DNA of 64,000 bases from Thamnaconus septentrionalis. Its lineage: Eukaryota > Chordata > Actinopteri > Tetraodontiformes > Monacanthidae. The translations under genes and the position numbers were made by a program. The DNA lies in the NCBI GenBank assembly GCA_009823395.1, contig CM020509.1:5816001-5880000 (forward strand). Direction: 5' to 3'. The notes beneath the pieces are model-generated. The model did no database searches, was not told where the DNA came from, and saw only the letters and a program-made list of their open reading frames with translations. This document shows positions 11,497 to 25,520 of this stretch, piece after piece (within the stretch, counting starts at the first letter, position 1; every line of letters starts with the position of its first letter).

Positions 11497-14400
11497 GTGC
11501 GTACATTGTGGCGATTTTATCCAGATCCCCCACCCCCTTTTTTTTTTTTTTGCTATTGGCCGCGTAACATTGAGATAAGCGGGGCAGCATCGGCGGTCCT
11601 TGTACAGTAATGGTGTCCTCTGTGATAAAATACCGAGCCCGAATCTGACGAGCTCCCAATAATCTGTCCCCGTCGCTGTCTGGATTATGGGAATTAGATC
11701 GCAGCCAAATGAATTGTTGGATTAGCTGCCATTCCCACTGTTGATTTGAAGGTTAAGATTTTTCTTTGTCCAATGTCAAAGTCTAATTCATGGCAAAGGT
11801 AACCTTGAGTTGACTATTTCTTGGAACAAGGCATTCATTCATTCTCTCTTTTTTTTTTTTTCAGCCAAAAAAAAAGTAAGTCACTGTGATGCTTTTAAAA
11901 ATAACTGCTCAGACTCGACATTTGACTTCACCAACGTGTGTGAAAAATGTCCCGTGTTGGAGAGGTGAGGGGCCGTGCTGGCGCCGTTTGCAGTGTTTGA
12001 AAGTAATTTCTTCTCTCCGGTGTTGACAATGAGAACATAATCTTCCTCCCAGTCTCCGTCACCTCTCAACCCCCCCAGTGTCCTCAAGACGTCTGACCGC
12101 GGGGCGGGCGAGGGTGCGTGGCTTTGCTCCAATAAGTGAATTAAATCTGCACATTAAGTGCTTTGTGAAAAGCCTGATCGCCTCACAGGGGCGTAAATCA
12201 CCTGCTGTGATAACCCTCTAAATCCACTAATAACTCAGGTGTCGAGGAGCTCGCACTCAGCCGCGGCTAAGCCCTGTAAGGAACTTTAATTTTCAGCTTT
12301 GGGTGCAGGAGGCGGAGACTTTTAATCTGACCGCGATTGGGTGGATTTTGAAGGAGGGTTCCGTTTTTTCTTTTTTACCCCGCACGGCGGGGCGTTCAAA
12401 AGCCTCGAATGTGGCGCAACTTCCTGGCTGGTCTGCCCCGGTTGTCTGGCGCTCGCAATGTTCGATTTGCGATTGGTGGAATTTTCGGGTTGCTCGTTTA
12501 AAGGAGACGGCCGGTGGAGCCCGCTGGGGTTCACGTCCTGCCTCTGTTGCGTCTCGGCGGGCGCGAAAAGTGGCGACGGCCCTCTGGTTTTGGCCCATTG
12601 AAGGAGCTCTGATCTGGTTTCACCGCCCACTGCAAACAAGAGTGTCTGAGTCCACATGATAGCCCAGAAGGACGAGGAAGTGTATCTGCCCCGGAGCTAA
12701 AATTGATTTACCGCAATCATCCGGAGTGCCGTTGAGGAACTGGTTTAGCGCGGTCGAGGCCATTTTGTGCCCGCCGTTCCTACCCTCCTCCTCCTCCTCC
12801 TCCTCCTACTCCAACCGGGCAGGCGAAAAGGCAGCAAATCTTCAGCGCGTCGGGCCCCTGGCTGTGACTTACGCCGGCGGGAGAACGGCTTGTTTGCCTC
12901 CAGAACCGCCTCAGTCTGTCTTCCTCGGACAAGAGCGCTGAGGCGACCCGGTGACACTCGTTGGCCGATATTGAGCGTGCTGCTTTTGTGGCCAAGTGGA
13001 GCGAAGCGACCGGCCGCTGATTCAAAGTGTCTTTCCCATTTGTGTGCTTTTGCGTGGGTGCAACCGGCCCAGACTTAATGGAGTGGTGGGCTTTCTAGAG
13101 GCAGCACCTCGGCGAGGAGACTAGCATCGGGCACGAACTCTAAGCTATCGATCGTATTTTAAGGCAGCTCCACAGCAATGAGCAAATAACGGCGTCGTCG
13201 GGCTGTAACGACGGCCGCGCGTCGACTTCAGACTCCGACACCTTTTAATCTGGGTAATCAAAGCAGGCGGCTGCGATTCCTGATGAGGCCGCGAGCAGGA
13301 AAACTCTCGGGGTAAAAAAGTGGGGGGAAAATAAAAAAAAAAAAGTCGAATTAATTCGGAAATGTGAGAGGAACTGTGTACACAACACTGCCACTCTGTG
13401 TTCGCATCCTTAAGTAATTTCCCCCCCTTTCATTATTCCTGTGGAGAATTTAATATTCTGTGTGATGAGAGCGGGGCCTCCTTCAGGGGTGGTGCCAGCT
13501 TGAGCGCTGGTCCTAAACAGTTTTATGGATTATTAAGGAGGGCAATCAGGATTACTCCCTTCCCGCTGTAAAGAAATGAGGAGGAAAGGACTCCTCCTCG
13601 ATGCGACCAACCTTTTCCCCTATCAACCACCCCCCCACACACACACTCACCTGTGATATGGCTTACTGCTTGTTGGTAATGTCATGTACGCACTTCTGCT
13701 CAGCATTTTTGCAGTTTTATGCGTTTAATGTGAACGAAATCACGGCTTATTTGCACGTGTAATGTTTGAAATTGCCCCTTGAGGGACAAATAACCTATAT
13801 TTGTAATTGAATTGAGGTTGATGTCGTCAGCGGCTCGGAGGAGACGACCTCTGAGGTGCGATACCGTCTCATCCGGCAGACCCCCTGCCCACCATTTTTC
13901 GAACGCGCCGGCCCGAAACACGCAGAGGTTAACGCAGACTGACAAACTACACCCGCAGCTCCCTGGGCGCATCGGCCCCATGTCATATATTTACTTTGCG
14001 TAATTGCTGCCCTCTAATCTCTTGCTATTAACACGCCTCCCGCCTCCTCCTCCACCTATTGTGCGCGCCGCGCTCGCTTCCACCTGCGTTCACTGGAGTT
14101 GTTCATTTTTATTTTTTTTTTGCCGCTTTTCCTCCCTGGAGAGCGAGTCGGACACGGTGATGAATGGCGGCCGCGAGAGCGAAGCACGCCCGGTTTGCGC
14201 TCGCTGTTGTGTATTTTTAGGGAACAGGACCTCGCCCGGTGCCCTCCGTGCTTGCAGATTTGTTTTTCTTTTCCTTCTTTTTTTTTTTTTCATCGCCCCA
14301 ACCCCTCCAAATCAGGAGATTATGATAGTTTAGCACCGCGATAGGACACTTGGGGCAGAGTTTGCTTTCGCAAGTCGCATAATTATTGCGGAAAGTCACC

Positions 14401-14931
14401 CACAGGATTTAGAGGGGAAGGGATTGCTCGCTCTTGAAATGTGCTTAGTGTGGGGATATTTAGTGACAGCGCTTGATGCATTACCTCGGCTGCTCCTCCA
14501 CTACACTGTTGACTGCACAGGGCAAAAAAAAAAAAAAAAGACCACTGAGTGCGGAGTATAAGCATGAGTTATCTTCTTTTCTTTTTTTTTTAACTAAAGT
14601 GCACGTGCGCGAGCCTTTCCGAGGTCACAATAGTGTGTTTTGCAATATTGAATTAAAATGTGGGCTCCTCAACAAGCACGAGCGGCGGTCGGGAATATAA
14701 ATAGAATTTTATATTAACCTAAAGGAGGATTTACATAATGTTTTCCGTCTGGAATATTGGCTCGGCATAATGTGATACCTGCCATTGCATTTTGATGGGG
14801 GAAAGGAGAGCGAAGCTTCCTGGAGGGTGCTAATAGCAGCTCCGTCGCCTCTCCGGACTGCGTGGCCCTGATGCCGTGTGCACGGAGCGCGCGCTGATTA
14901 CAGCATGTTGCAGCCGGATGTAGGACGGTTC

Positions 14932-14933
<2 letters not shown>

Positions 14934-14996
<63 letters not shown>
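14934..14996. repeat. (TG)n microsatellite
   Basis: A pure TG tract of about 31 units. It has Z-DNA-forming potential. Confidence 0.95.
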
Positions 14997-14997
<1 letters not shown>

Positions 14998-16898
14998 AGA
15001 CCTCTTTGTTTCTGTTTGGAACATTCTGCTCCCGTCTTGCCAAAAGCAGGCTGTGATGAAAGCCACCTGCGATTAGCCAAAAAGGACGGCGCCCCCGCTG
15101 GTCCAGCACTGGGAGCAGCGCCGCTTCACACTTTTGTAACCTGCAGATTAACATTTATGGCCCAGCATGCTCTGCTGGACTTTCTGGGTCAGGACCAAGT
15201 GGCAAGATTTAAGGAGCGACTTTGGTGCGACACGACTTTCTTCCCCCCAGTGCGCGCAGCGGCCCAGCCTGGTGGGGAGAAACAAACGGAAATGTTTTCG
15301 TTTTTCTTTTTTAGTTTGTGTCCTAGGGCACTGAAAATAAAACTGTGTCGCACTGCCTGCTTGTCAAAATAGTCACAGTTCGTGTCTAAGTGCTGGTGAA
15401 ACACTGGCGCTACTGACAACTGGGAAATCTTGGTTAGTTAAGTGGACTAACTTTGCTAACAGCTCAAAAAACATGCGATGCATCATGCAAACGTGTTGTT
15501 TGTGCCAAGGATTTTGCAGCAAATTCATTTTCTTCCAGTTTTGGAAGGATTTTTCTCCCCCCCAACTCTCACGGTTCAACCCCCTCTAGGTGTATTTCAC
15601 GCACCGCATACGGCAGCGCGAACTCCTGTTTTTATGATGCAGCTCGAGTTTTTCCAAAGGTCCCCGGTTGTCCGCGGAGAGCCTGGCGATGCATCAGTCG
15701 ACCGTTTCGGTCATGGCTGCGTGGCAGCCGCGGTAATTCAGTTTGACGCCGGCTGCGCCGAGAACCGCGGATGACGGAAAGAGACGGGGGAGGCGTCAGA
15801 GGGAGGGGAGCTGGACGGCAACACTTCCCGCCCGTCCTTTTACGGTCGGCGGGGTGAAGAAGAAAATATTGAGCATCAGACCATTGAGGGGAATAAAACT
15901 GGCTCCTTGGAGTCAGAGTAATGGCACACAGGTCAGCAATCTTTGACTTCCAGAGCGAGCGAGCGGCGGCGAGCGCCGCGGACGTGGTCGGACGGCGGCC
16001 CGCGGAGCGGAGGAGTTCCCGCCGCTGGAAAGTGGCGAAACTGCGGCCGCTTCGGTGAATTTTTAGATTGATGTTTCTTTAATAAGGCTCCAAAGTCTCT
16101 CAGTATTCCGATAGTGTGCCATCGTGACCTACATACTCCTCAAAATGCTGACAAGTGGCGAATAAAACCCTGCAGTTCCTTTATGTATTTTTTCCCCTCT
16201 TATGTAGCAGCGTATGCCTAAAGAGGGATATATAGAGAGGGGGGAAAAAAACACAGTCAATATATTATTCTGTGTAAAGTGCAAAACTTGTCTTCGTTAT
16301 GTTTCATCCTCCATTTCTATTATCGTACCCTGGGAACTTTGATGTCGTGGCCATGTTCCCGCGCGGCTACCAGCGGCGGGTCGAGGTCGTCGTTTGGTCA
16401 GATTGGATGTTTCCAAAGCAATCACAGCGGAAGTCCGTGACGGTGAAGAGTGTCGCATTCCAATTGCGACGTTGAAGTCCCTCCCCCCGGCTCCCCCCCG
16501 GCTCCCCTCCTTGGCCCGCTGCCGTTGTCTCCCACCTCCGTGTGATTGCGCCGCTCATCCATCCCATCCAGCCTCCGCACGCGCCAGAGAAGGAGGGTTA
16601 GTTTGTCGTGCAATCGTGTGAGATGCATTCGAATGACGCCCCGGTGTCAGCGCGTTAGAATACCTCGGGTTTGAAATGCTATCAGGGTGCCGGGGGTTTG
16701 TGTGTGCTCTCTCCCCGGCATTTCAAATCTAGTTTGTGTAATGATCCCCCCCCCCCCCTCCTTTTTTTTTTTTTTTGTCTGGGTCTGACTGCTGCGCTGA
16801 CGGGCCACAGTAGTGCAACAAAAACTGCTCTCCAGATGTCCCGATTAGGCCATCAAGCAAGACAGATGTCTGTTGAGTTTGCAATTAAAAAGGGCGCC

Positions 16899-16962
16899 AC
16901 TGCTGCTGCCACTGCTGTTGCTGCTGCTGCTCCTGCTGCTGCCGCCTCCGCTGCTGCTGCTG
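16899..16962. repeat. (CTG)n trinucleotide repeat, imperfect
   Basis: CTG/CCG/CTC triplets form an impure run. Reading it in frame gives poly-Ala or poly-Leu, but the surrounding open frame has no other protein-like feature, so I treat it as non-coding. Confidence 0.85.
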
Positions 16963-19900
16963 AATCTACCCAACATGTCTCTGATAATATTTGTAGCATC
17001 TTTGCTTTTTGTTTACCAGCTGATTTGGACAAACATTCAAATGTTCAAAACCTTTCGCTCATACCGATACTCATTCCAATTTATATGCATAGGTTTTCTC
17101 TTCATTACAAGAGTGGAACTCATCACTATTCTCAGCATCGTCCCACAGTCCAAATACACACATGCACATAAAGATAATGGGCAAAGGTGTAGTTGTAACT
17201 GCAAGTGGTAGTTTGTCACTCTGTCTTCCGTGACCTTCAGGCAGGTGATAGAATATGGATGGGTGGATCAATGGGTAGGTTGTTGTTGTTGTTGTTGTGT
17301 AAGTCGCTGGGAACTGTACTTCCAATTATAAGAAGAGATGACTGTGAAAATGAAGCAAGCATTTCAAAGGAATTTGTTTGAACTCTGTATTGGCAATCAT
17401 CTCCGAACAAGCGTCTGATTTTCAAATTCAAAAACGTTTGACACTGATGTCCCAAGAGTGACCAAATTGAAGAGACATGCTGCCAAAACCCCTTTGAATA
17501 AGTTGAAAGCAACAGTGCTGATTGGGCAATGAAGGTATAAATTTAGTACTGCAACAAACAATGGTGTCTGCTAGCTACCAGGAACTCCTGGTGGTCCTCC
17601 ATGTGAAACCCTTGCAGATTCTTGACACACTGGCTATTGTGCTATATGATGAAACAGTACTTCCACCAATAGAGATGCTGCCCTTTTAGTCAAAAGTTAA
17701 ATTTCTGCTGTGCTGTCAGACCACCAAATGCAGGGTCTCTGTAGTTACCGGGTGGCAGATTCTCATTCCTCCACAAGCTGCAGAAAGAAATAGGGATCAT
17801 TAAAGTAAGATGACTTCTGTCTGACCTGATACTGATGTTGGATTGGGCCGGTTCCGTGTCCTGTGGAGTCTGTTCTTACAACACGCTGAGCGGTTTCCTT
17901 GCGGCCTCATTGTGATGCAGCCACCACATCACCGAGGTTTAATTGACCTCCATTGCAAAAGGGTTGATCATGGATTTGTTTTGCGCGTCGCAACAGGTAT
18001 GGCGAGTTGATTTTATTTCTGGAGCCCAGCGCCGGCAGTCCATTACGAGGGAACATTAGGTGACGATTGTTGACGCCGTCTTGCAGGAATCCCAATTAAG
18101 CCAATGTACATGAGCATTATTACTTCCTCTGATCCCCCGAGTGGAATAACACCGGCGCGATACCAGTTTGAGAAAATGACATACGGAGGCCCCAGTGAAT
18201 TAGGAGCGTCTAGTGTAATTGGGAGTGCGATGTGAAAGGGAGGGCCTGTTTTGATAAGAGCCGGGCTCGAGCTCGGTAGCCTTGGATACGGATAAACGCT
18301 GGAGTCCTCAATGTATGAATGCACTGAATAACCACATATTACCATTGGAGATGGGGGAAGATAGTGCTGAAGAAACATTCTAAAACTCGGCTTTTTATAT
18401 TCCAATTGTCCACACCTAGCAATTACATTTAAAAAAAAAAAAAAAACCTGAATTATTTTGCTTGTGCTTGCAGTTTCCCCCCTTCTAAAGATTCAATGAA
18501 TATATAACTCTACTGTCGCTGGTGAAAGGGTTATTTGGGGGATTTGTAAACATCCCTGCACAGCTTATTATGTTGTATCCCAGCACTAGCAGATGCCGTC
18601 TTTTATTATTTAATTCACACTGTCAAAAAGGCAAACAATGAAATGGTCAGGATTAGACTTTGGCAACAAAAAAAAGGAAAAGAAAGACGTGTTTCGGCTC
18701 AGCTTTTTAAATGATTTGTTTTGGCTGGGCCACAGTGGCGTTGTTTGTATTCCAAATGTACTGCAACTGGTGAGATATGAAGCTGTGGGCCCCATGTGCA
18801 CGGAATAATGTGAAGTGGCTGTACCAGAGATTTGCATCACTTTACTCCACTTGTGAATATTCTGCATCATACTCCGAAACAAGAGGAGTGGGGATGGAGC
18901 GGGATTTCATCATCCTTCCTGAGAGTCTCGCTGAGTGTGGTAAGCTCATCCGTCACCGAGCACGCTAAGGATGTGCCTGCCACTGAAATTTAATTGCCAG
19001 TAAACGCTTTCATGGAGTTGTTTTTCTGCCTTCTTCATTTTCACCCCTCTACCCGACAACCTCTCCTATTTGTCTAATGACCATTCACACGGAAAGAAGA
19101 AGAAGAAGATGCCGAGGTGGAACCGTGTGAAAACGTTTTTTTCTTCTGCCAAATATCATTTTCCTGCTTTTCATTCTTACCTCATTTCTTCCCTTTGTAC
19201 CTTTTCCCCCCTTGCGTTTATCCATGGATGTGAGACCGGATGTGCTCCAGCATATCACCCACTGCATGTGATTGCGCGTCACTGGGAAGCCATTTATGGA
19301 TTTTGTCATCCTCCATAGCAGCTGCTTACTTATGCTTGCATTGTTCGGCAGGCAGCGGGAGTGTTGGTGACGTGTCGTACAGGTGGTTCCGTGCGGTCGC
19401 GACCCGGTGCAATATTCTAAACAGGATTCCAGTCGAATGACGGCCAATTCCGCGGCGCCCTCCAGGTTCCGTTTCTAATACAGTCCTGGATCCTTCATCA
19501 TGCGGCTAACACTTAGCAGAGAGAGCGAGGAAACCGACGCACCACATCTCCCTTTATAGAAACCGATTGAATGTGAAGTTCAGCCGGTCAGAGAGTGATT
19601 GTTGCGGCTATTGCCGGGGATTCATCGCCGTCTATTCTCGGTAATGGTCCAGACTTCTTGTCGCGTCGAAGGGATTCGGGGCTTTGAGCCTCAATAAGGA
19701 ATGAGCGCAATCTGGTTCGGGTGGCATGCACAATTCACCGGGCCCCCGCGCGGCGCGCTGCAGACAAGCACTTTCTGTGTCTCGGGGAAAAAAATATTAA
19801 AAAATCACCGGTGTTGTGGTGGTGGTGAGAGGGGGAGGGGTGAAGGGGGACAGGCAGCATCTGATGGAATACGGCACCCGGTTCTCCCTCTCTCCTTCCT

Positions 19901-19977
19901 CCCACTGCCGGGAGGCACGGAGGGAAGGGAGGGTGAGAGGAGGAGCGGTAACCGAAGAGTAGAAGGGGAGCATCAAG

Positions 19978-20019
<42 letters not shown>
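19978..20019. repeat. (GA)n microsatellite
   Basis: A pure GA tract of about 20 units in a purine-rich, CpG-containing stretch. Confidence 0.95.
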
Positions 20020-20021
<2 letters not shown>

Positions 20022-20203
20022 ACAGTGAGACTCGACAAGATGAATTATGCAAAGCTGTCAGAGGCGGCTATTGTTGGAGGTCCCGGCTGTGTTAAAGGGA
20101 TCCAGAGCTGATCTTCAGCGGCTCCTCTCTCCTCTCACTCCTCACTCCTCCTGCGTGTGATCTGTGCTGCTCCGGCAAAATAGCCAATAAGACCAGGAGA
20201 GCT

Positions 20204-20232
20204 GGGATGGGCTGGGCTGGGCTGGGCTGGGG
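20204..20232 (+). repeat. (GGGCT)n run with G-quadruplex pattern
   Basis: Six runs of three or more G are separated by two-base loops (AT, CT, CT, CT, CT). This fits the usual G-quadruplex rule easily. The G-rich strand is the plus strand, so the motif would be in the RNA if this is the tenm3 5' intron. A CCAAT-like GCCAATAAG lies just upstream, near 20183. Confidence 0.8.
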
Positions 20233-20650
20233 CGCGATGGGACTGTCCACCCGGTGGCAGCTGGATTGTCTTGGAAGGGGTCGCGCGGCGCTAACGACAA
20301 GCGCAAGCACTTTATTGCCGTTATTTACCGAGGTCACCGTCAGGCAGATGCGAGCTGACTCGCGCGGCAGCCTCGGCGGGAAAATAATTACCGTACAAAA
20401 GGGGGTTAGCGGGAGAGATGCCATTTCAGCACTCCTGCCGGTGGCGGCCACTCCGGGTGCTTCGCTAAAATGTCTTGTGTGCTGAGGTCAGGATCGTGCG
20501 CCCACTCAATGTTAGCCAATGGATTTATATTAAGTTATCTGCAGAACGACTTTAGCTCCGATACATCTCGGAGATGCCGCCCCAGATTAGAGATTGATTG
20601 AGTGAAATTTCATTGCACTACTTCATTTGTCCCCCAGCAGTCTTGTGTGA

Positions 20651-20877
<227 letters not shown>

Positions 20878-23210
20878 CATATATTCGTATGTATTAGGTT
20901 TAATGTCTTTTCTTTCATTTTCATGACCATTGATGACACTATTGATATTGCAGTATCTCACTGAAGACATCAAAAGTACGTATGAACACACATGGAACAA
21001 TATAAAGTGTCAAATAACTCAAACACGTTTTATATTTAAATTCTATAATTCTAGTAGAAAGTTGTAAGTAAACCATTCCGGTAATATATAAGTAAAATGA
21101 TCAGAGTGGGCTTACTGCACTGCACTCATGACAAGAGCCTTGCCAGGACAGATGAGCCACAGAGTTGCATCTCATCGTATCGCATTGCATTGTATCATTG
21201 TGAATCTCACGGCATTGCATCAAGCCGAGACTAGAGAATTAAAAAAGAAAAAAAACAAACTCAGATTCAAGTATCGTCTCACAAATAAAGATGTAGTTTG
21301 AGGGATCCTCATGAGGACAACAAAGTCTTTGCGAAAAGCAATTTGTGTGGTATAAATCCAAATATGTGTTGCAACAATGAATTTAATTAGGAACTGATGT
21401 CAACAGTAATTTCAGGACAAATTTCATTATTTGTTTTGTTTCAGAATTTTAGATTTTCTCAATTGAGTGGTGTGGGTCATGAAAATAAAAGTGGGAATTA
21501 GGAGCATTTTGTGCACGCAGTATATTTGGAAAAATGTACCTTTTTCCCGCAGTTTCGCGGCACTCTGCGCTATCGCTGCTCACATCTGCCACTGTTTCAT
21601 CCTGGGGACTCGGGCTTCTCTCTGTCAGCACACGTGATTTTTCAAAAGGCCTGCGGGACATTTCAATTTTTTTTTCCCCATCAATAAATTCTTTCCCCCC
21701 CTACTCTCTACTGCATCAGTGGCCAGCCACTTGTGCATCACCGGATAGCGTGCACAACAATACAATGCTAAAGTTGCAGCAAGGGTACACAATGGGAGTG
21801 ACGGGATTTGCAAGATAAAAGGAAGGAAATTACAGCAATCTGAATACGCACGCAGCTGTTTGTAAATAGAAATAATTGTTCGAAAAAAAATTTTTTATTA
21901 GCCATGGCTTTACTGCAATGTTGTGTTATTTAGAATAAGGACAAGAAAGGTAGAATATTTGTGTGGATGGAAATATAAATCTACGCTCACTTTAGATTAA
22001 AAAATAAAAAGTGAAAGTGTTTGTAAATGTATTTCTAAATTAGCTTAAATAAATCAAATTTTATACGGCATCCATTGTGAAGCTTCAAGGCAATTTGTTG
22101 TCGTAACTGTCTCTGCCTCCCTTCACTGCACCGATATGTTAGTCTGCAGATAAACATGTTCCTGGGAAACCATCTATTAAATCAAGTCCAGCCAATCCCA
22201 CGCTGGGTTCATGAAGCAAATTAAACACAACACTGAGTATCTGATTCTTAATTAAGCCTGACATGCTCCACTTGGTCGCGTCTTTGGTCTCCGATGTATT
22301 GCGAGCGAAGAAAAGTTTGACACTTGATCGTTCTCACGATGCACTCGGAGAATTAGACGCAACGTCAATTAGCTCTTTGTTATCGGGTGGCTCCTGTTCG
22401 GCGCGACTCTCACTCTTGTTTTTCTCTGTGAAGTGGCGAGAAAAACAGCTCCTCTCTCCCGAGGTGACGCTGCCGCTAGCACCGCTCATTAACCCACAGT
22501 TAAAATGAACGCGATAGCCAGTCAATTTGCTAAACGGCGAGGAGTGACGTGCGCTCGACGTGCGGCAGGGAGGAGAGGAAATGAACGTTTCGTGAATTCA
22601 AACTCTCCGTCGGTTGTTGACGATTCGGCATTCGGTCATTTCCCGTCAATTTGAGGTATTGGCAAACCGACTAATTGAGTCGTCTGCGCCTCGAAAGCGG
22701 CTCCTCTTGATACGCGTCCCTGCTCGAAACATCAAAACTGTCTGTTTGGGGCCTTTGATAAATCACGCACGGTGTGTCACTTGCCTAATCAATTAACTTA
22801 GTATGAAACGGCTTATTGGTTAAAAAGACGCGTTCGCCTTCTCGTCGTCCCACCACGCCCGCCCCAAATCCCGAGTCGCCCGACATGAAACGCGCGCCGC
22901 TCCCATCTTTTGATGATGGAGTGCGTGGCAGACATGAAACAAGCCGAGCTCACATCCGCTCCTTGAAGCCTGCTCAGCCGCCCCGAAGAGCCAATTGACT
23001 CGGACGCGTTTCTTCGCGCCGTATTACACAGATGGTTTATGGCTTTACGCTTCGGAAGGAGTGCAGAGGTGTGTCGGACTGCGGCAGGTGTCGAGGGCGA
23101 CGCGGGGGTCGTAGCCCGACCCCGCCGCGGGAGTCGTTGGGATGGGCCGTGCGTAGATCAGGTGGAGGCCGTGTCTATTCCTGCGCCCTGCCGACCGGCT
23201 TCACCCCCCG

Positions 23211-23238
23211 CCGACCCCCACCGACCCCCACCGACCCA
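23211..23238. repeat. (CCGACCCCCA)n decamer repeat
   Basis: Nearly three copies of a 10-bp C-rich unit lie in a CpG-rich stretch. Confidence 0.8.
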
Positions 23239-23610
23239 CCGAGGACCCCCGTGTGACGCTCATTTGGCAGCGGACGCCCATTCTGTGAGAGCGGTCACGG
23301 GTGACGGACTGGCCTCGTTCAACTGCACGATCAAAGGGCGGGGGGGGTGGGATGGAGAGAAGAAGAAGAAGAAGAAGAGCAAACAAAGTTAATGTTGGCG
23401 GGGAAAAACAGAAAAAAAAAAAAGTTGGAAAGTGGAGCATGCTTTCAGTAAAAAATTCATGACTTCTTTTTTTTCGACTAACATACAAATCCCCCTATTT
23501 CCAACTTAATCAGACACATCTACATTGTGTGTGTGTGTATATATATATATTTACACATATGTGTGTATGTATATACACACAAGTACATATACACATATAT
23601 ATATATATAG

Positions 23611-23809
<199 letters not shown>

Positions 23810-24563
23810 CCGCTACTTCTGTCCCACTCGTGCTGTGATAGCGTGTTCCGTCCTCAGAAGGGCTGCTGCGAGCAGATCTTGCATAATCAAGGCGAGGCAG
23901 AGCGGCTTTCATTTGACTCGGCTCTAAGTAGTCTACTTCACACTGCTGGTTAAAACCTTTGAAATCCAGAGCCTGCCTGGAACTCCTCCTCCCCCCCCAC
24001 ACACACCCCAGGAGCCCGCCTGACCTTTGGTATGTCATTTAAACTACCGTGAATGTGTCTCTTGTATGCCGAGGGTGCACTCGGGCGCCGTGCGCAAACA
24101 CGAGGGGGCCACTGTGGATGAGCCCGACCACGACGATGATGTCGGCGTCTTCAGGCCCTTCGGAGGGAAGCGGAAATTCGTTTTTTTTCTTCTTTCTTTT
24201 TAGTGCCGGGGTGTGGGCGGTCACCCCGAGGCTTATGGCTGATTAGGACTCAAATCTGATTGGGAGGGAGGCGAAGGAGTAGAGAGCCTCCAGTCTCAGC
24301 GGGAGGTGAGGAGAGGAATAGGGGGGGTGGGGGGGGGGTGTTTACAAGCCTCATAAAGACATGGGTGTGGCCTAATTGCAGGGGGGGCGTGTGTTCATGT
24401 ATGTGATGCCCAACCCCCCTTCCTCCTCCACCCCCCACCACCACCACCCTTCAGCTCCATACATTAATCAGCCAGTCTGGGCACGACTGGACAGTTTCCT
24501 GGAAAGTGATGAGATGTGAGTGAGATGTCCTGTAGCATGTCTTGTAAAAAGAAAAAAAACCAA

Positions 24564-24566
<3 letters not shown>

Positions 24567-24630
<64 letters not shown>
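24567..24630. repeat. (TG)32 microsatellite
   Basis: A pure TG tract of 64 bp in non-coding DNA. Confidence 0.95.
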
Positions 24631-24632
<2 letters not shown>

Positions 24633-24755
24633 CCGAGCTTCGGAAGTTTGCGTGGTGTCGGGGCTGCACGAGAGCTTGTCGCTGATTGCATCTCAGTCCA
24701 TCGGCGGGGGGGCGGGGGGGGCAGGATGATATCCTGTGACTCTCACAGGGGAGGA

Positions 24756-24779
24756 GACAGACAGACAGATGGACAGACA

Positions 24780-24816
<37 letters not shown>

Positions 24817-24832
24817 AGAAGCAGGCAGGCAC
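24756..24832. repeat. (CAGA)n(CAGG)n compound tetranucleotide repeat
   Basis: CAGA units pass into CAGG units with two small interruptions. Such a change of unit usually reflects a point mutation spread by slippage. Confidence 0.9.
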
Positions 24833-25494
24833 AGGAAAAGGGGAAAATAAGTTGAAGCAGCACAGGGTTTTCATTACTGCTGCATCTCGTCCTCCACCTG
24901 CAGCTGCTGCAGCGTTTCTCCTTTCTTGCTTTTTGGGCAGGGGGTGGTGGAGGCGGTTGTTGTTTTCTCTTTATTTATTTATTTTGTGGGTCGGACGTGT
25001 CCCCGTGGTTGGTACTTTTAGTTGCGCGGGCGATGCCGCGCCATCTGAAGCTTCTCTGGAAGGGCTTTTTTTTTTTCTTTTTTTTTTCTTGATGCTTGAT
25101 GTGAAACGAAGTGGATCTCATCTGGGGAAAGAAGGAGCCTGATACTCTAGTCTTACAGCTCAGCCAAGAGAGAAATGAAAGTGCCGTGTGCACGCCTGTG
25201 TGTGTGTGCGAGTGTGTGCACGTGCGTGTCTGTGTGTCAGGGCGACGGTGGAAAATGGCTGGTAATAAACACTTCTGACATGTGGGGGGGCTTCCGTCCA
25301 CATTCAGCTGAAGGGTTCTATTTTGGGGTAGGGGGTCCCTGAATCACATCTGAGAGCCCATTCTTTAGAATCTTTCAATTCTGATCAAATGCATGCGTGC
25401 ACACAGACAGCCCCACCCCGCCCCTCCCCCACCCACCCAAATACCAGTTCAGGCCTCAGTCAGTGCGTGTAGACGGCACGGGATGATCGCAAAC

Positions 25495-25520
25495 TGTGTG
25501 TGTGTGTGTGTGTGTGTGTG
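25495..25520. repeat. (TG)13 microsatellite
   Basis: A short pure TG tract in non-coding DNA. Confidence 0.9.

Noticed and set aside
24516..25142. Plus-strand open frame of 208 codons
   Set aside because: It runs through TG, CAGA/CAGG and poly-T tracts, and the unique parts look like chance sequence.
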